61,938 bases of DNA from Lachnospiraceae bacterium (GCA_017617545.1 JAFZVZ010000005.1:1-61938), one strand, 5' to 3'; shown: positions 16,735 through 25,140, counted from the stretch's first letter. Numbers and translations: made by a program. Notes: generated by a model from the letters alone, not told the origin.

Positions 16735-17688
16735 ATGGCTATGGAACTTTGGGACCTGTTTGACAGCGAGAGAAAGCCGCTAGGACGCACGCACGTGCGC
16801 GGAGAGGAGTTTGGCGAAGGCGAGTTTTACGTGTGCGTAGAGGCCTGGATCCGAAACTCAAAGGGTGAGTTTTTGATCTCGAAGCGTCATCCGGACAAGA
16901 AGGCAGGCAATCTGTGGGAGTTCGTAGGCGGCGGAACGCTCGCGGGCGAGACCACGCTGCAGTCGGCTGTCCGCGAGGTTGCGGAGGAGACCGGCATTGA
17001 GGCGAAGGCGTACGAGTTTACGTTCTTCGCAACGTATCAGCGCAAAAACTTCTTCCAGGACCTCTATCTGCTTCGCAGGGACGTTGACATCAAGGACATC
17101 GTGCTTCAGCCTGAGGAGGCGATCGATGCGCGCTGGGCGACGGAGGAAGACATCCTTGCGTTGATCGCAAACCAGGAGTTTGTGTACACCGTAGGCCTTC
17201 GGTTTGAGAAGTACCGGGATGCGGTCAGACAACTTCCGGAGCAGTCCTCATTTTACGACGTAAGTGACCTTCGGTCGGACGAGATCTTCCTGCGGCTGGT
17301 ACGTACCTGTGAGGCGCAGCCTGAGAAGAAGTGGGTTCCGGCGTATCATTTTGAGATCTGCCTGTTGGACGGCACGAAGATCGGAATCTGCGACCTGCGC
17401 ATCGGACACAACGACAAGCTCTATGTCGGCGGCAACATCGGCTACGGAATCGACGAGCCGTACCGCGGACATCGCTATGCGGCGAAGGCATGCGAGCTGC
17501 TGTTTGCGCAGGCGCGCAAGCACGACCTTGGGTATGTGATCATCACGTGCGTTCCGACGAACGACGCGTCCGCGCGCACCTGTGAGCTGGCCGGCGGAAC
17601 ATATCTGGAAACCGTGGACATTCCTGAGGATAACGAGATGTACGCGGAGGGCAAGCGGCAGGTGAAGGTGTACCGGTTTGAACTTTAG
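16735..17688 (+). CDS. Nudix hydrolase-GNAT acetyltransferase fusion
   Basis: ATG 16735 lies after GAGGGGAG; a further ATG at 16741 is possible. Residues 1-170 are a Nudix domain starting MELWDLFDSERK, like the Nudix half of the 10589 fusion, with the box GGGTLAGETTLQSAV then REVAEETGI. Residues ~205-318 form a GNAT fold with IGYGIDEPYRGHRYAAKA and the NDASARTCELAGG helix. No embedded start was found at this junction, so only the fused form is predicted. The joint function is unknown. Confidence 0.86.
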   Translation: MAMELWDLFDSERKPLGRTHVRGEEFGEGEFYVCVEAWIRNSKGEFLISKRHPDKKAGNLWEFVGGGTLAGETTLQSAVREVAEETGIEAKAYEFTFFATYQRKNFFQDLYLLRRDVDIKDIVLQPEEAIDARWATEEDILALIANQEFVYTVGLRFEKYRDAVRQLPEQSSFYDVSDLRSDEIFLRLVRTCEAQPEKKWVPAYHFEICLLDGTKIGICDLRIGHNDKLYVGGNIGYGIDEPYRGHRYAAKACELLFAQARKHDLGYVIITCVPTNDASARTCELAGGTYLETVDIPEDNEMYAEGKRQVKVYRFEL

Positions 17689-17796
17689 AAACAGCCTGTG
17701 CTTCGGAAAATTCCGTGGCACAGGATAAATTTTTCAATGAACATGACATAGAGATGACATGTTTAGCGTGGTAGGATGCGTCAGGAGCGTGAGCAA

Positions 17797-18714
17797 ATGA
17801 AGATTGACAGACTGATCGGCATCTTGTCGATATTGCTGCAAAAAGAGATGACGACGGCGCCGGAGCTGGCGGAGCATTTTGAGGTGTCGCGGCGGACGAT
17901 CAACCGGGACATCGAGGCGTTGTGCGCGTCCGGCGTACCGATCCAAACGACGCAGGGAGCCGGCGGAGGAATCCGTATCATGAGCGGCTACCGCATGGAC
18001 CGGACGGTTTTGACATCCCGCGACATGCAGATGATCCTGGCGGGGCTCCGCAGCCTCGACAGCGTCAGCGGAAGCCGGTATTACGGGCAGCTGATGGAGA
18101 AACTGCAGAGTGGCTCGTCGGAGCTTGTGAGCGGCAGAGATTCCATGCTGATCGATCTGTCTTCCTGGTACAAAACATCGCTCGCTCCGAAGATTGCGAC
18201 GATCCAGAGCGCGATCGAGAACCGGCATCTGCTTCGGTTCCGTTACTATGCGCCGTCCGGGGAGAGCGAGCGCACCGTCGAACCGTACTACGTTGTATTC
18301 CAATGGACAAGCTGGTACGTGTACGGATGGTGCCTTGCGAGGGAAGATTACCGGCTGTTCAAACTGAACCGAATGGATGGCGTGCGGGAGACGGAGGAGC
18401 ATTTTTCGTGCAGGAAGGCACCGCTGCCGGACCTCTCAGCGGAGAGGGTGTTTCCCGGCGGAATCCGGCTGAAGGCGCTGTTTGCGCCCGAGGTGCGGTG
18501 GCGGCTTGTGGAAGAGTACGGGCCGGACTGCTGCTCGGAGGGTGAGGACGGCCGGCTGGTGTTTTCGGAGGATTTTACGAATCGGGAGCAGATGATCTCA
18601 TGGCTCCTGGCGTTCGGTGACAAGGCGGAGGTACTCGAACCGCAGGACGTGCGGGAGCAGATTGCGGAGATTGCGGAAGAAATGATCAAAACTTACAGGA
18701 GGGACGAGCAATGA
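17797..18714 (+). CDS. YafY-type HTH-WYL transcriptional regulator
   Basis: ATG 17797 has AGGAGCG about 8 nt upstream. 305 aa. N-terminal winged HTH (EMTTAPELAEHFEVSRRTIN) followed by the WYL domain (LLRFRYYAPSGESERTVEPY and W-Y-V-Y-G-W), then the WCX C-terminal extension. WYL proteins sense ligands, often nucleic-acid-derived, and repress or activate neighbouring genes. Overlaps the next gene by 4 nt. Confidence 0.92.
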   Translation: MKIDRLIGILSILLQKEMTTAPELAEHFEVSRRTINRDIEALCASGVPIQTTQGAGGGIRIMSGYRMDRTVLTSRDMQMILAGLRSLDSVSGSRYYGQLMEKLQSGSSELVSGRDSMLIDLSSWYKTSLAPKIATIQSAIENRHLLRFRYYAPSGESERTVEPYYVVFQWTSWYVYGWCLAREDYRLFKLNRMDGVRETEEHFSCRKAPLPDLSAERVFPGGIRLKALFAPEVRWRLVEEYGPDCCSEGEDGRLVFSEDFTNREQMISWLLAFGDKAEVLEPQDVREQIAEIAEEMIKTYRRDEQ

Positions 18715-19082
18715 AGTACGACTGGATTGACAGCTATCTGATGGAGAAAACCGGTGTGACACAGGATTTTCAGGAGGAGTGGAATTGGATCCGTTACCAT
18801 ATCGGCGGGAAAATGTTTGCCGCTATATGCCGCGACGATGACAACCAACCCTACTACATCACGCTCAAGCTGGAGCCGCTTGAGGGCGAATTTCTGCGCA
18901 GGGAGTATGAGGACATCATTCCCGGGTACTATATGAACAAGATTCACTGGAACTCGGTGAAGGTGAACGGAAACGTGCCCGACGATGTCGTAAAGGATTG
19001 CCTCGACCACGCGTACGATGTTGTGCTCCGCAGCTTCAGCAAGAAAAAACAAAAGGAAATCCTGGAGGGTAAGAATGAGTAA
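18711..19082 (+). CDS. MmcQ/YjbR family protein
   Basis: 123 aa. Matches the small YjbR fold: KMFAAICRDDDNQPYYITLK, then the IIPGYYMNKIHWNSV segment and the closing ...AYDVVLRSFSKKKQ helix. Start overlaps the WYL stop as ATGA. These proteins are often found next to WYL/AraC regulators and GNATs; the biochemical role is not established. Confidence 0.87.
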   Translation: MKYDWIDSYLMEKTGVTQDFQEEWNWIRYHIGGKMFAAICRDDDNQPYYITLKLEPLEGEFLRREYEDIIPGYYMNKIHWNSVKVNGNVPDDVVKDCLDHAYDVVLRSFSKKKQKEILEGKNE

Positions 19083-19356
19083 TCTGATCAGTTGCTGCGG
19101 CTCGGACTGCAGCACATGCTACTGCTACGGAGAGATGTGTAAGGGATGTGACGCCGTATGCGGCAAGGTATTCCACATGCCGGACGGACAGGTCTGCCCG
19201 ATCTATGACTGTTGCCGCAACAAAAAGGGCTATCGGTCCTGCGGCGAGTGCGCGAGCCTGCCGTGCGAAACCATACTCGCCATGCGCGACCCGAGCTTCT
19301 CCGACGAGGAGTTTGCGAACAATGTGGCAGAGCGCGTGAAGAGGCTAAGGGGCTGA
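19075..19356 (+). CDS. DUF3795 Cys-rich protein
   Basis: ATG 19075 (SD GGAGGG) overlaps the end of the YjbR gene. 93 aa with 13 Cys in the first 65 residues (LISCCGSDCSTCYCYG, CKGCDAVCG, CGECASLPC), the DUF3795 signature. Likely binds metal. It is the last gene before a strong terminator. Confidence 0.85.
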   Translation: MSNLISCCGSDCSTCYCYGEMCKGCDAVCGKVFHMPDGQVCPIYDCCRNKKGYRSCGECASLPCETILAMRDPSFSDEEFANNVAERVKRLRG

Positions 19357-19381
19357 GAGCAGCGCGTCACTGACAAACAAC

Positions 19382-19422
19382 GGCTCCCCGTGACCGGCAG
19401 TCGCCGACGGGGAGCTTTTTCC
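19382..19422 (+). terminator. rho-independent terminator
   Basis: Stem GCTCCCCGT (19383-19391) pairs with ACGGGGAGC (19407-19415), followed by TTTTTCC. Closes the WYL-YjbR-DUF3795 transcript. It is the clearest terminator in the first 19 kb. Confidence 0.9.
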
Positions 19423-19450
19423 TTGCTATGGACAGTTTTTTAGGTATAAT
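19423..19450 (+). promoter_or_regulatory. promoter
   Basis: -35 TTGCTA (19423-19428), 16-nt spacer, -10 TATAAT (19445-19450), about 20 nt before the GNAT start at 19471. It directly follows the preceding terminator. Confidence 0.72.
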
Positions 19451-19470
19451 AAATCTATGGGGGTGAGAGT

Positions 19471-19974
19471 ATGGAAGATACATTCATCTGCAGGATCGCA
19501 ACGCTTGACGATATGGAGCGCAAATGGGAGTACGAGATCGCGCGGCACGCCGATGATCCGGGCAACTGGATCGTGTGGAAGGAAGGGGCGCTTGCGAACC
19601 GCCGCGAGGGAAGAACGCTGCCGTACTACGGCATCCTGAACGGGGAGATCATCTGCGAGGCGACCGCGTTTATCAAGCCCGACCCGGACGAGGATTCCGA
19701 GGGGCTGATCGATGTGACGACTGCGTATCTGTGTGCGTTCCGGACGAATCCGCCGTACCGCGGGCAGGGGTATTTTTCGAAGCTGTTCGTGTATATGATC
19801 GAGGACCTGAGGGCGCATGGGTATAAGCGAGTGACCGTCGGCGTGGAGCCGGAGGAGGTCGTCAACAAGCAGATTTACGCGCACTACGGGTTTACGGAAT
19901 TCGTGAAGACCGACACCGAGACGTATCCCGACGGAACGGTGATCAATGTGGAGTACTACGTTAAGAAATTGTAA
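19471..19974 (+). CDS. GNAT family N-acetyltransferase
   Basis: 167 aa after GGTGAG. GNAT features: FRTNPPYRGQGYFSKLFVYM, then GVEPEEVVNKQIYAHYGF. Has its own promoter directly upstream, unlike most GNAT genes in this array. Substrate unknown. Confidence 0.87.
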   Translation: MEDTFICRIATLDDMERKWEYEIARHADDPGNWIVWKEGALANRREGRTLPYYGILNGEIICEATAFIKPDPDEDSEGLIDVTTAYLCAFRTNPPYRGQGYFSKLFVYMIEDLRAHGYKRVTVGVEPEEVVNKQIYAHYGFTEFVKTDTETYPDGTVINVEYYVKKL

Positions 19975-20015
19975 GAAGGGATGCGGAGGGGGACCTCCGG
20001 GAAAGGAGAACTGTT

Positions 20016-20357
20016 ATGCCGATGATCGATGCAAAATTCACCGTGAAGGTGGATGACACCAAGAAGGAGGAGATCAAGAGTGAGTTCGGAAGACTGATCG
20101 CGACGCTTCACAAGGGAGAGGCGTACCTGATGGTCGGAATTCAGGACGGTTATGATCTCTGGTTCGGAGGGAAGAAGCTGGAGAAGGGTGCTTATGTTGA
20201 GGTTGCCCTGCTCGGCAACGCGCCCTCGGAGGACTACAACAAGCTGACAGGACAGATCTGCGACATGCTCGCGGACAAGCTCGGGATCCCCGGTAACGCG
20301 GTCTATGTGACGTATCATCCGCTGTCGGACTGGGGCTGGAACGGAAACAATTTCTGA
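20016..20357 (+). CDS. MIF/phenylpyruvate tautomerase-like protein
   Basis: 113 aa after AAAGGAG. Begins MPMIDAKFTVKV, so Pro2 is free to act as the catalytic base once Met1 is removed, as in macrophage migration inhibitory factor and 4-oxalocrotonate tautomerase. The end VYVTYHPLSDWGWNGNNF matches bacterial MIF-like proteins. Probably a homotrimer acting on an alpha-keto substrate. Confidence 0.87.
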   Translation: MPMIDAKFTVKVDDTKKEEIKSEFGRLIATLHKGEAYLMVGIQDGYDLWFGGKKLEKGAYVEVALLGNAPSEDYNKLTGQICDMLADKLGIPGNAVYVTYHPLSDWGWNGNNF

Positions 20358-20462
20358 CGGGACGAAAGGCAATGTTTCGCGGTATGCCCGGTACAGAATG
20401 AGACGAGGTGGAACGAGGCGGTGCGGTAACGAAACAGCACAGTTTGATCAGGAGGGCGGAAA

Positions 20463-21224
20463 ATGTACGACAACATTGATTTCGGCAGATTGTTTGACGA
20501 TCAGGCCGAGTACGGCAGAAAATATGGTCTCGGACCGTTTGACGAGAGCAGGCTGAAAGATGCGGAGGCGTATCTCGGATATAAGCTGCCGCAGTCCTTC
20601 GTCGAGTTTCTGAAGATCCGAAACGGAGGACAGCTGAGTGAGGAGTACTCGGAATGCTGGCTGACAGCGATATACGGACTCGGGGAAAGCAAAGATACGG
20701 CGTACAGTATCCAGGATGTGTTTGATGAATGGAAAAACGATCTTGAGTGTCCCGATATCGGGGTTCCGTTCGGTGAGACGCAATCCGGCGGCCATGACAT
20801 GTTTTATCTGGATTATACCGTGACGGATGAGAACGGTGAACCCAGAGTCGTGCTGCTCGACAACGAATGCGGCAACTCCATGAGCTTTGTCGCGAACAAC
20901 TTTCGCGAGTTTATCGAAAAAGTGTGTCGGAAGGAGAACCTTATCGCCGGTACACACCCGATCAAGGATGAGAAAGAAGCGGAGAGGGAAAGGATCAAGA
21001 AGGAGGTGGATGATATTGATGGGAATTGTTCTCTCTGCAGGGGCGGGATTTTCTTTGCCATTGTCGGACTGTTGATCTGCCTGCTCTTTAAGAAATACAT
21101 TCTTGTCGCCGTCTGCGCCGTAATCGTGGCAATCCTCATCCCGTTGGAGCGCAGGTTCAGCAAAGAATATGACAGGGTTAAGAGCGAGCTGCCGGACTTT
21201 GAAGGGGAGAAAAAAGGAAGATGA
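20463..21224 (+). CDS. SMI1/KNR4-domain protein with C-terminal membrane hairpin
   Basis: 253 aa after GGAGGGC. Residues ~25-160 follow the SMI1/KNR4 pattern (LGYKLPQSFVEFLKIRNGG; later GHDMFYLDYT and NNFREFIEKV). SMI1/KNR4 proteins often act as immunity proteins to polymorphic toxins. After a charged linker come two hydrophobic helices (~190-225) and a charged tail, so it is membrane-attached. Overlaps the next gene by 4 nt. No toxin gene is visible nearby. Confidence 0.82.
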   Translation: MYDNIDFGRLFDDQAEYGRKYGLGPFDESRLKDAEAYLGYKLPQSFVEFLKIRNGGQLSEEYSECWLTAIYGLGESKDTAYSIQDVFDEWKNDLECPDIGVPFGETQSGGHDMFYLDYTVTDENGEPRVVLLDNECGNSMSFVANNFREFIEKVCRKENLIAGTHPIKDEKEAERERIKKEVDDIDGNCSLCRGGIFFAIVGLLICLLFKKYILVAVCAVIVAILIPLERRFSKEYDRVKSELPDFEGEKKGR

Positions 21225-21601
21225 AGCAGAAATATATGCGCATTCAGGGGCGTGAGAATTCCTGGATCACCAAATACCCGAAGGGAGTATTTTCCCTCTG
21301 CTGGAATCTGATCCGGGACAGCGCGATGAGCCCCGAGGATGAGCAGCTGTTCCGGGATATCGACAACTGGTTCAAGGAGAACCTGCCGGAGCCGGAACCG
21401 TGCAAAAACCAGGAGTGCGTGATCACGTTCTTTAAGACCGCGACAACGACGGAAATGCAGGAAAAGATCGCACCGGCGATCGCCCTTTTGGACAAATACA
21501 ACAAGCCCTATGACATCGTCTACACGAACTATGTCGGGACCATCGCCTACGAGGACGACTGGCAGATTGCCGTGAAGGTGGACGGCGGAGTGATGGTGTA
21601 G
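21221..21601 (+). CDS. hypothetical protein coupled to the SMI1/KNR4 gene
   Basis: 126 aa, starting inside the stop of the previous gene (ATGA). Soluble, no recognised motif; contains KNQECVITFFKTATT and a Tyr-rich stretch PYDIVYTNYVGT. Coupling suggests it works with the SMI1/KNR4 protein. Not identified. Confidence 0.68.
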   Translation: MKQKYMRIQGRENSWITKYPKGVFSLCWNLIRDSAMSPEDEQLFRDIDNWFKENLPEPEPCKNQECVITFFKTATTTEMQEKIAPAIALLDKYNKPYDIVYTNYVGTIAYEDDWQIAVKVDGGVMV

Positions 21602-21732
21602 CGTGTGTCATGAACGGTTATACATATTCTCGGCCTATTATTTTACGAAACCATCCGATAGGATGTCTCATGTAAGGACGGACGCCCGGTTGCCGGTGCG
21701 GCTGTCCGGGAAACAAGTAGGAGGTAATACTC

Positions 21733-22479
21733 ATGGCTTACAGAAACGCAAGAGATATCTTTCCGGAAGGACTGCTTCGGCAGATTCAGAAGTACGTCTC
21801 GGGTGAGACGATCTACATTCCGGTCGGTGTGGAGAAGAAAGACTGGGGAGAGACCTCGGGATACCAGCAGTACATTCGTGAGAGGAACGCTGCAATCCGG
21901 GAGGCATTTCAGGGCGGAAAGACGATCGAGGCGTTGACGGATGAGTATTCGCTTTCTTACGATACGATCAAACGAATTGTTTACAGTAAGAAGGAGGTAA
22001 CCATGTTAAAGTACAGCGCAACGCTCGGATCCGCGATGGAATACGGCAGGGAAGAGAAGATGGATGCCTGGGTGCATCTGTACCTGAACGAGGAGGGAAG
22101 AAACATTCCGTTCTCCGACGGATTGAAGCTCTTTGACCGGTATTTCTTCAGCCCGGCACAGTTCCCGATCAGTTTGTTCCACCGATGCGCCGGCCCCGAG
22201 GAGGACATGAAATACCGCATCGACAAGGGCTGGTGGGAGCACAAGATCTCGGAGCTCACAAAGGCCGTGCAGGCGGGAAAAGAGATGCCGCCGATGATCG
22301 TTCACTATGTGGACGGAGAGTTCGAGCTCAACGACGGCAATCACCGCCATAAGGTGTACGAGGATCTCGGGATAGAGACGGCCTGGGTCATCATCTGGAT
22401 CACCGAGGAGGAAGAGCTCAACGACTTTATGAGCAAATACGGCGAGTATGTGAAAGACTGCGTGATCGTTCGCCGGTAG
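21733..22479 (+). CDS. CD3324-like HTH-ParB-like fusion protein
   Basis: 248 aa; TAGGAGGT before ATG 21733. Residues 1-88 match the CD3324/Mor-like HTH family (LLRQIQKYVSGETIYIP, then the recognition region ALTDEYSLSYDTIKRIVY). Residues 91-248 look like a ParB/sulfiredoxin-like domain (PPMIVHYVDGEFELNDGNHR). A perfect AAGGAGGT (21991-21998) precedes an in-frame ATG at 22003, at the domain boundary. Separate translation of the second domain is therefore likely. Function unknown. Confidence 0.8.
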   Translation: MAYRNARDIFPEGLLRQIQKYVSGETIYIPVGVEKKDWGETSGYQQYIRERNAAIREAFQGGKTIEALTDEYSLSYDTIKRIVYSKKEVTMLKYSATLGSAMEYGREEKMDAWVHLYLNEEGRNIPFSDGLKLFDRYFFSPAQFPISLFHRCAGPEEDMKYRIDKGWWEHKISELTKAVQAGKEMPPMIVHYVDGEFELNDGNHRHKVYEDLGIETAWVIIWITEEEELNDFMSKYGEYVKDCVIVRR

Positions 22480-22512
22480 GCGGGGACGCATGTCGCCTGA
22501 GAGAAACATCAG

Positions 22513-22550
22513 AGGAACGCGCGGTTTTTTGCGGCTGCGCGTTCTTTTTC
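22513..22550 (+). terminator. rho-independent terminator
   Basis: Stem GAACGCGC (22515-22522) pairs with GCGCGTTC (22537-22544), followed by TTTTTC. Ends the transcript carrying the HTH-ParB fusion. Confidence 0.88.
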
Positions 22551-22553
22551 TGT

Positions 22554-22582
22554 GTGACGAACGCTCTGTTTTGTGGTACAAT
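22554..22582 (+). promoter_or_regulatory. promoter with extended -10
   Basis: -35 GTGACG (22554-22559), 17-nt spacer ending TGG, -10 TACAAT (22577-22582). Drives the kinase pair and Nudix genes downstream. The leader contains an inverted pair of GGAAAATG octamers (22595-22612). Confidence 0.72.
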
Positions 22583-22644
22583 TAGAGAAACATCGGAAAA
22601 TGAGCATTTTCCCGATAGAAACCGTCGGGACGAGGGGAGAGACA

Positions 22645-23133
22645 ATGAAAAAAGTGATCATCATCGGCAGCCCCGGCGCGGGCAAGAGCACGTTTTCAAG
22701 AAAACTAAGAGACAAGACGGGATTGCCGCTTTACTACCTTGATCTGTACTACCATCGCGCGGACCGGACCACGGTCCCGAGGGAGGAGTTTGACGCGAAG
22801 CTGGCGGAGATCATGAGCACGGATAGCTGGATCCTCGACGGCAACTTCAACCGGACGCTGGAGTGGCGGATGCAGAATTGCGACACGGTGATCTTTATGG
22901 ACTATCCGCTTGAGGTCTGCCTCTCCGGTATTCAGGCGCGCGTCGGTGTAAAGCGGGAGGAGATGCCGTGGGTCGAGGAGAAAGTGGATGAGAAGTTCCG
23001 GCAGTTTGTGGAGGATTTTCCGAAGACGACGCTGCCCGTGATCTACGAGTTGATAGAAAAATACCGCGAGGGGAGAGAGATCCATATCCTTCACTCGCGC
23101 GAGGAAGCGGAACGCTTATTGGAGGAGTTATGA
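22645..23133 (+). CDS. adenylate kinase-like / FlaR-type P-loop protein
   Basis: ATG 22645 after GAGGGGAGAG; the earlier in-frame GTG lacks an SD. 162 aa. Walker A IIGSPGAGKSTFSRKL, then the LYYLDLYYHR and WILDGNFNRTLEWR pattern of 'DNA topology modulation'/FlaR-like kinases. Actual substrate unknown. 4-nt overlap with the next gene. Confidence 0.87.
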   Translation: MKKVIIIGSPGAGKSTFSRKLRDKTGLPLYYLDLYYHRADRTTVPREEFDAKLAEIMSTDSWILDGNFNRTLEWRMQNCDTVIFMDYPLEVCLSGIQARVGVKREEMPWVEEKVDEKFRQFVEDFPKTTLPVIYELIEKYREGREIHILHSREEAERLLEEL

Positions 23134-23645
23134 GACTGTTTATGATCAGCGGAGCGTGCGGCTCCGGCAAATCGACAATGAAGGACGCGCTTACGGAGAT
23201 CATGGATCCGGCGCGGTATGCCTGCATCGACATCGATGAGGTCGGCTTCAACTGGTGGGACTACGCCGGGACCGATCATGAGTCGAAGTACCACGATGAC
23301 TGCATCGCGGAGGCGGTGAAGAGGGCGGGTGACCGCGATCTGATCTTCGTCTCCTGCACGAACCCGCAGGATTTTATCGGGAACCACGTGCTTCCGGACG
23401 CGGTGGATTCGACGGTGTTCATCATCCTGAATCCGACCGACGAGGCAATTTGGGCAAGACTGCGTGCCAGACCGGCGGAGCGCGGTTTCACGTCCGATGA
23501 CAAGATCGAACCGCACGTCGGGTACAATCAGTGGTTCCGCAGAAACTGCGGCAAATTCCCGCTTGTCATCGACAATACCGATCAGACGGTGGACGAGACG
23601 GCCGGGCTGATCGCGGCATTTATTCGGAAAATGAGCGAGCTGTGA
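23130..23645 (+). CDS. P-loop nucleoside kinase-like protein
   Basis: 171 aa. Walker A MISGACGSGKSTMKDAL, then IDIDEVGFNWWDYAG. Basic lid region RLRARPAERGF. Resembles small AAA-type kinases found beside GNAT/Nudix genes. Translationally coupled to the preceding kinase. Confidence 0.83.
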   Translation: MRLFMISGACGSGKSTMKDALTEIMDPARYACIDIDEVGFNWWDYAGTDHESKYHDDCIAEAVKRAGDRDLIFVSCTNPQDFIGNHVLPDAVDSTVFIILNPTDEAIWARLRARPAERGFTSDDKIEPHVGYNQWFRRNCGKFPLVIDNTDQTVDETAGLIAAFIRKMSEL

Positions 23646-23702
23646 CGGGTGAGTACCGTTGCCGCGAAAAGCGGCAGAACAGTCGCGAAGGAGATGGGCG
23701 AG

Positions 23703-24296
23703 ATGACGATTGAGGATAACGAAGGCAAGGTCTGCACGGACGACAAAGCCCTGTGCTGGAAGAAGCTTTCCGAGAAGATCCTCCTGCACCACAAGGTCAT
23801 GGACGTTGTGGAGAAGGAGCGGCAGGCGGAGAGCGGCATGACCGGACAGTATGTCTCCATCCGCACGTTCAACTGGGTGATCGCGATCCCGGTGCACGAC
23901 GGACGCTTTGTCATGGTGAGACAGTGGCGGCACGGCCTCGAGGGGATCACAGTGGAGTTCCCCGGCGGTGTGCAGGAGGACGGGGAGACCGCGGAGAGCG
24001 GTGCGGCACGCGAGCTGTTCGAGGAGACCGGGTACCGCGCGGGCAAGCTGACGCTGCTTGGGCAGTGCAACCCGAACCCCGCGATCTATGAGAACAGGAT
24101 CACGTTCGTCCTGGCGGAGGATCTGACGGCGACGGATGAGCTCCACACGGACGATGACGAGTTCGTCGAGCCGGTCGAGCTTCCCGTGGAGGAGGTCATC
24201 GAGCGCTTCGGCAGCGGCGAATTCTGCAATGTATTTGTCGGGACGGGGCTTGCTCTGTACCTGAAACATATCGGGGTGCGCGGAAAGACGGAGTGA
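23703..24296 (+). CDS. Nudix hydrolase, ADP-ribose pyrophosphatase-like
   Basis: ATG 23703 (AAGGAG 9 nt upstream); the GTG at 23649 is the far alternative. 197 aa. Nudix box GGVQEDGETAESGAA then RELFEETGY. The preceding VMVRQWRHGLEGITVEFPGG strand is typical of ADP-sugar diphosphatases. No product is certain. Confidence 0.88.
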   Translation: MTIEDNEGKVCTDDKALCWKKLSEKILLHHKVMDVVEKERQAESGMTGQYVSIRTFNWVIAIPVHDGRFVMVRQWRHGLEGITVEFPGGVQEDGETAESGAARELFEETGYRAGKLTLLGQCNPNPAIYENRITFVLAEDLTATDELHTDDDEFVEPVELPVEEVIERFGSGEFCNVFVGTGLALYLKHIGVRGKTE

Positions 24297-24335
24297 ACGC
24301 ATTTTCCGAAGAAAACGCAATATAAGGAGTGGACA

Positions 24336-25037
24336 ATGGCGAAAGACAATGACAACAAGACATGCTGCACGGGCAATCCGAACAAGGACAAGCCGAGCTA
24401 TACCGCGGACAATGTGGTGACGCTGTGCGACGCGAAATACGTGCGTTTGTACGACCTTCAGTATAGTGAGGGCGCGCACTATTTTGACGCCTCGCGCAGA
24501 CCGAAGGAGGAACTCGTGGCGCTCAAGTCGGACGAGGAGTTCCGCGCGATGCAGCCCGACGCGGTGACGATCGCCGTGGTGGTGATCCTGCCGGACAAGA
24601 CGCCGAGGCTTTTGCTCAACTACGAGTACCGCTATCCGGTCAGCCAGTACCTGCTGAGCCCGATCGCGGGCTTGATCGATCCCGAGGACAGGGACTGCGA
24701 GAACCCGCTGGTGGAGGCTGCCATCCGGGAGATCCACGAGGAGTGCGGCATTGTCGTCAAGCCGACGGACAAGGTGACCGTGCTCAATCCGTGCGCATTT
24801 TCCACACCGGGAATGACCGACGAGAGCAACGCGTTTTTGTGCGCGGAGATCACCCTCGAGGATACGACCGGACTGTCCCAGACCGGCGCGGTGGGCTCGG
24901 AGCTTTTCGCGGGGTATGAGCTGGCGGACATTGAGGACGCGGAGAGATTCTTCACGACCGGACGCGACCGCTACGGAAACTATTTTTCGCTCGCGACATG
25001 GGCGGTTCTCGGGTACTTCCTCAGGGAGTACCGCTGA
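24336..25037 (+). CDS. Nudix hydrolase with atypical box spacing
   Basis: 233 aa after AAGGAG. The N-terminal 30 residues are polar. The Nudix region reads PIAGLIDPEDRDCENPLVEA then REIHEECGI: the REx2EExG helix is intact, but the loop between the first Gly and the helix is longer than G-x5-E-x7. The preceding RLLLNYEYRYPVSQYLLSP strand is of the ADP-ribose type. Metal site probably functional. Confidence 0.83.
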   Translation: MAKDNDNKTCCTGNPNKDKPSYTADNVVTLCDAKYVRLYDLQYSEGAHYFDASRRPKEELVALKSDEEFRAMQPDAVTIAVVVILPDKTPRLLLNYEYRYPVSQYLLSPIAGLIDPEDRDCENPLVEAAIREIHEECGIVVKPTDKVTVLNPCAFSTPGMTDESNAFLCAEITLEDTTGLSQTGAVGSELFAGYELADIEDAERFFTTGRDRYGNYFSLATWAVLGYFLREYR

Positions 25038-25140
25038 GCGGAGAATCGGACTGGGAACATGGCAGGACTGACCGGAGGCATGTGCGCTGACGCAGGGCGC
25101 CCGGGAGCGGGATCGCTTGCGCATTAGGAGGAAAATGGAC

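Noticed and set aside
2-25037. Integron or attC-type cassette array
   Set aside because: The gene content is suggestive, but no integrase gene and no recurrent palindromic attC-like sequence between genes was found; most junctions are only a few bases or overlap.
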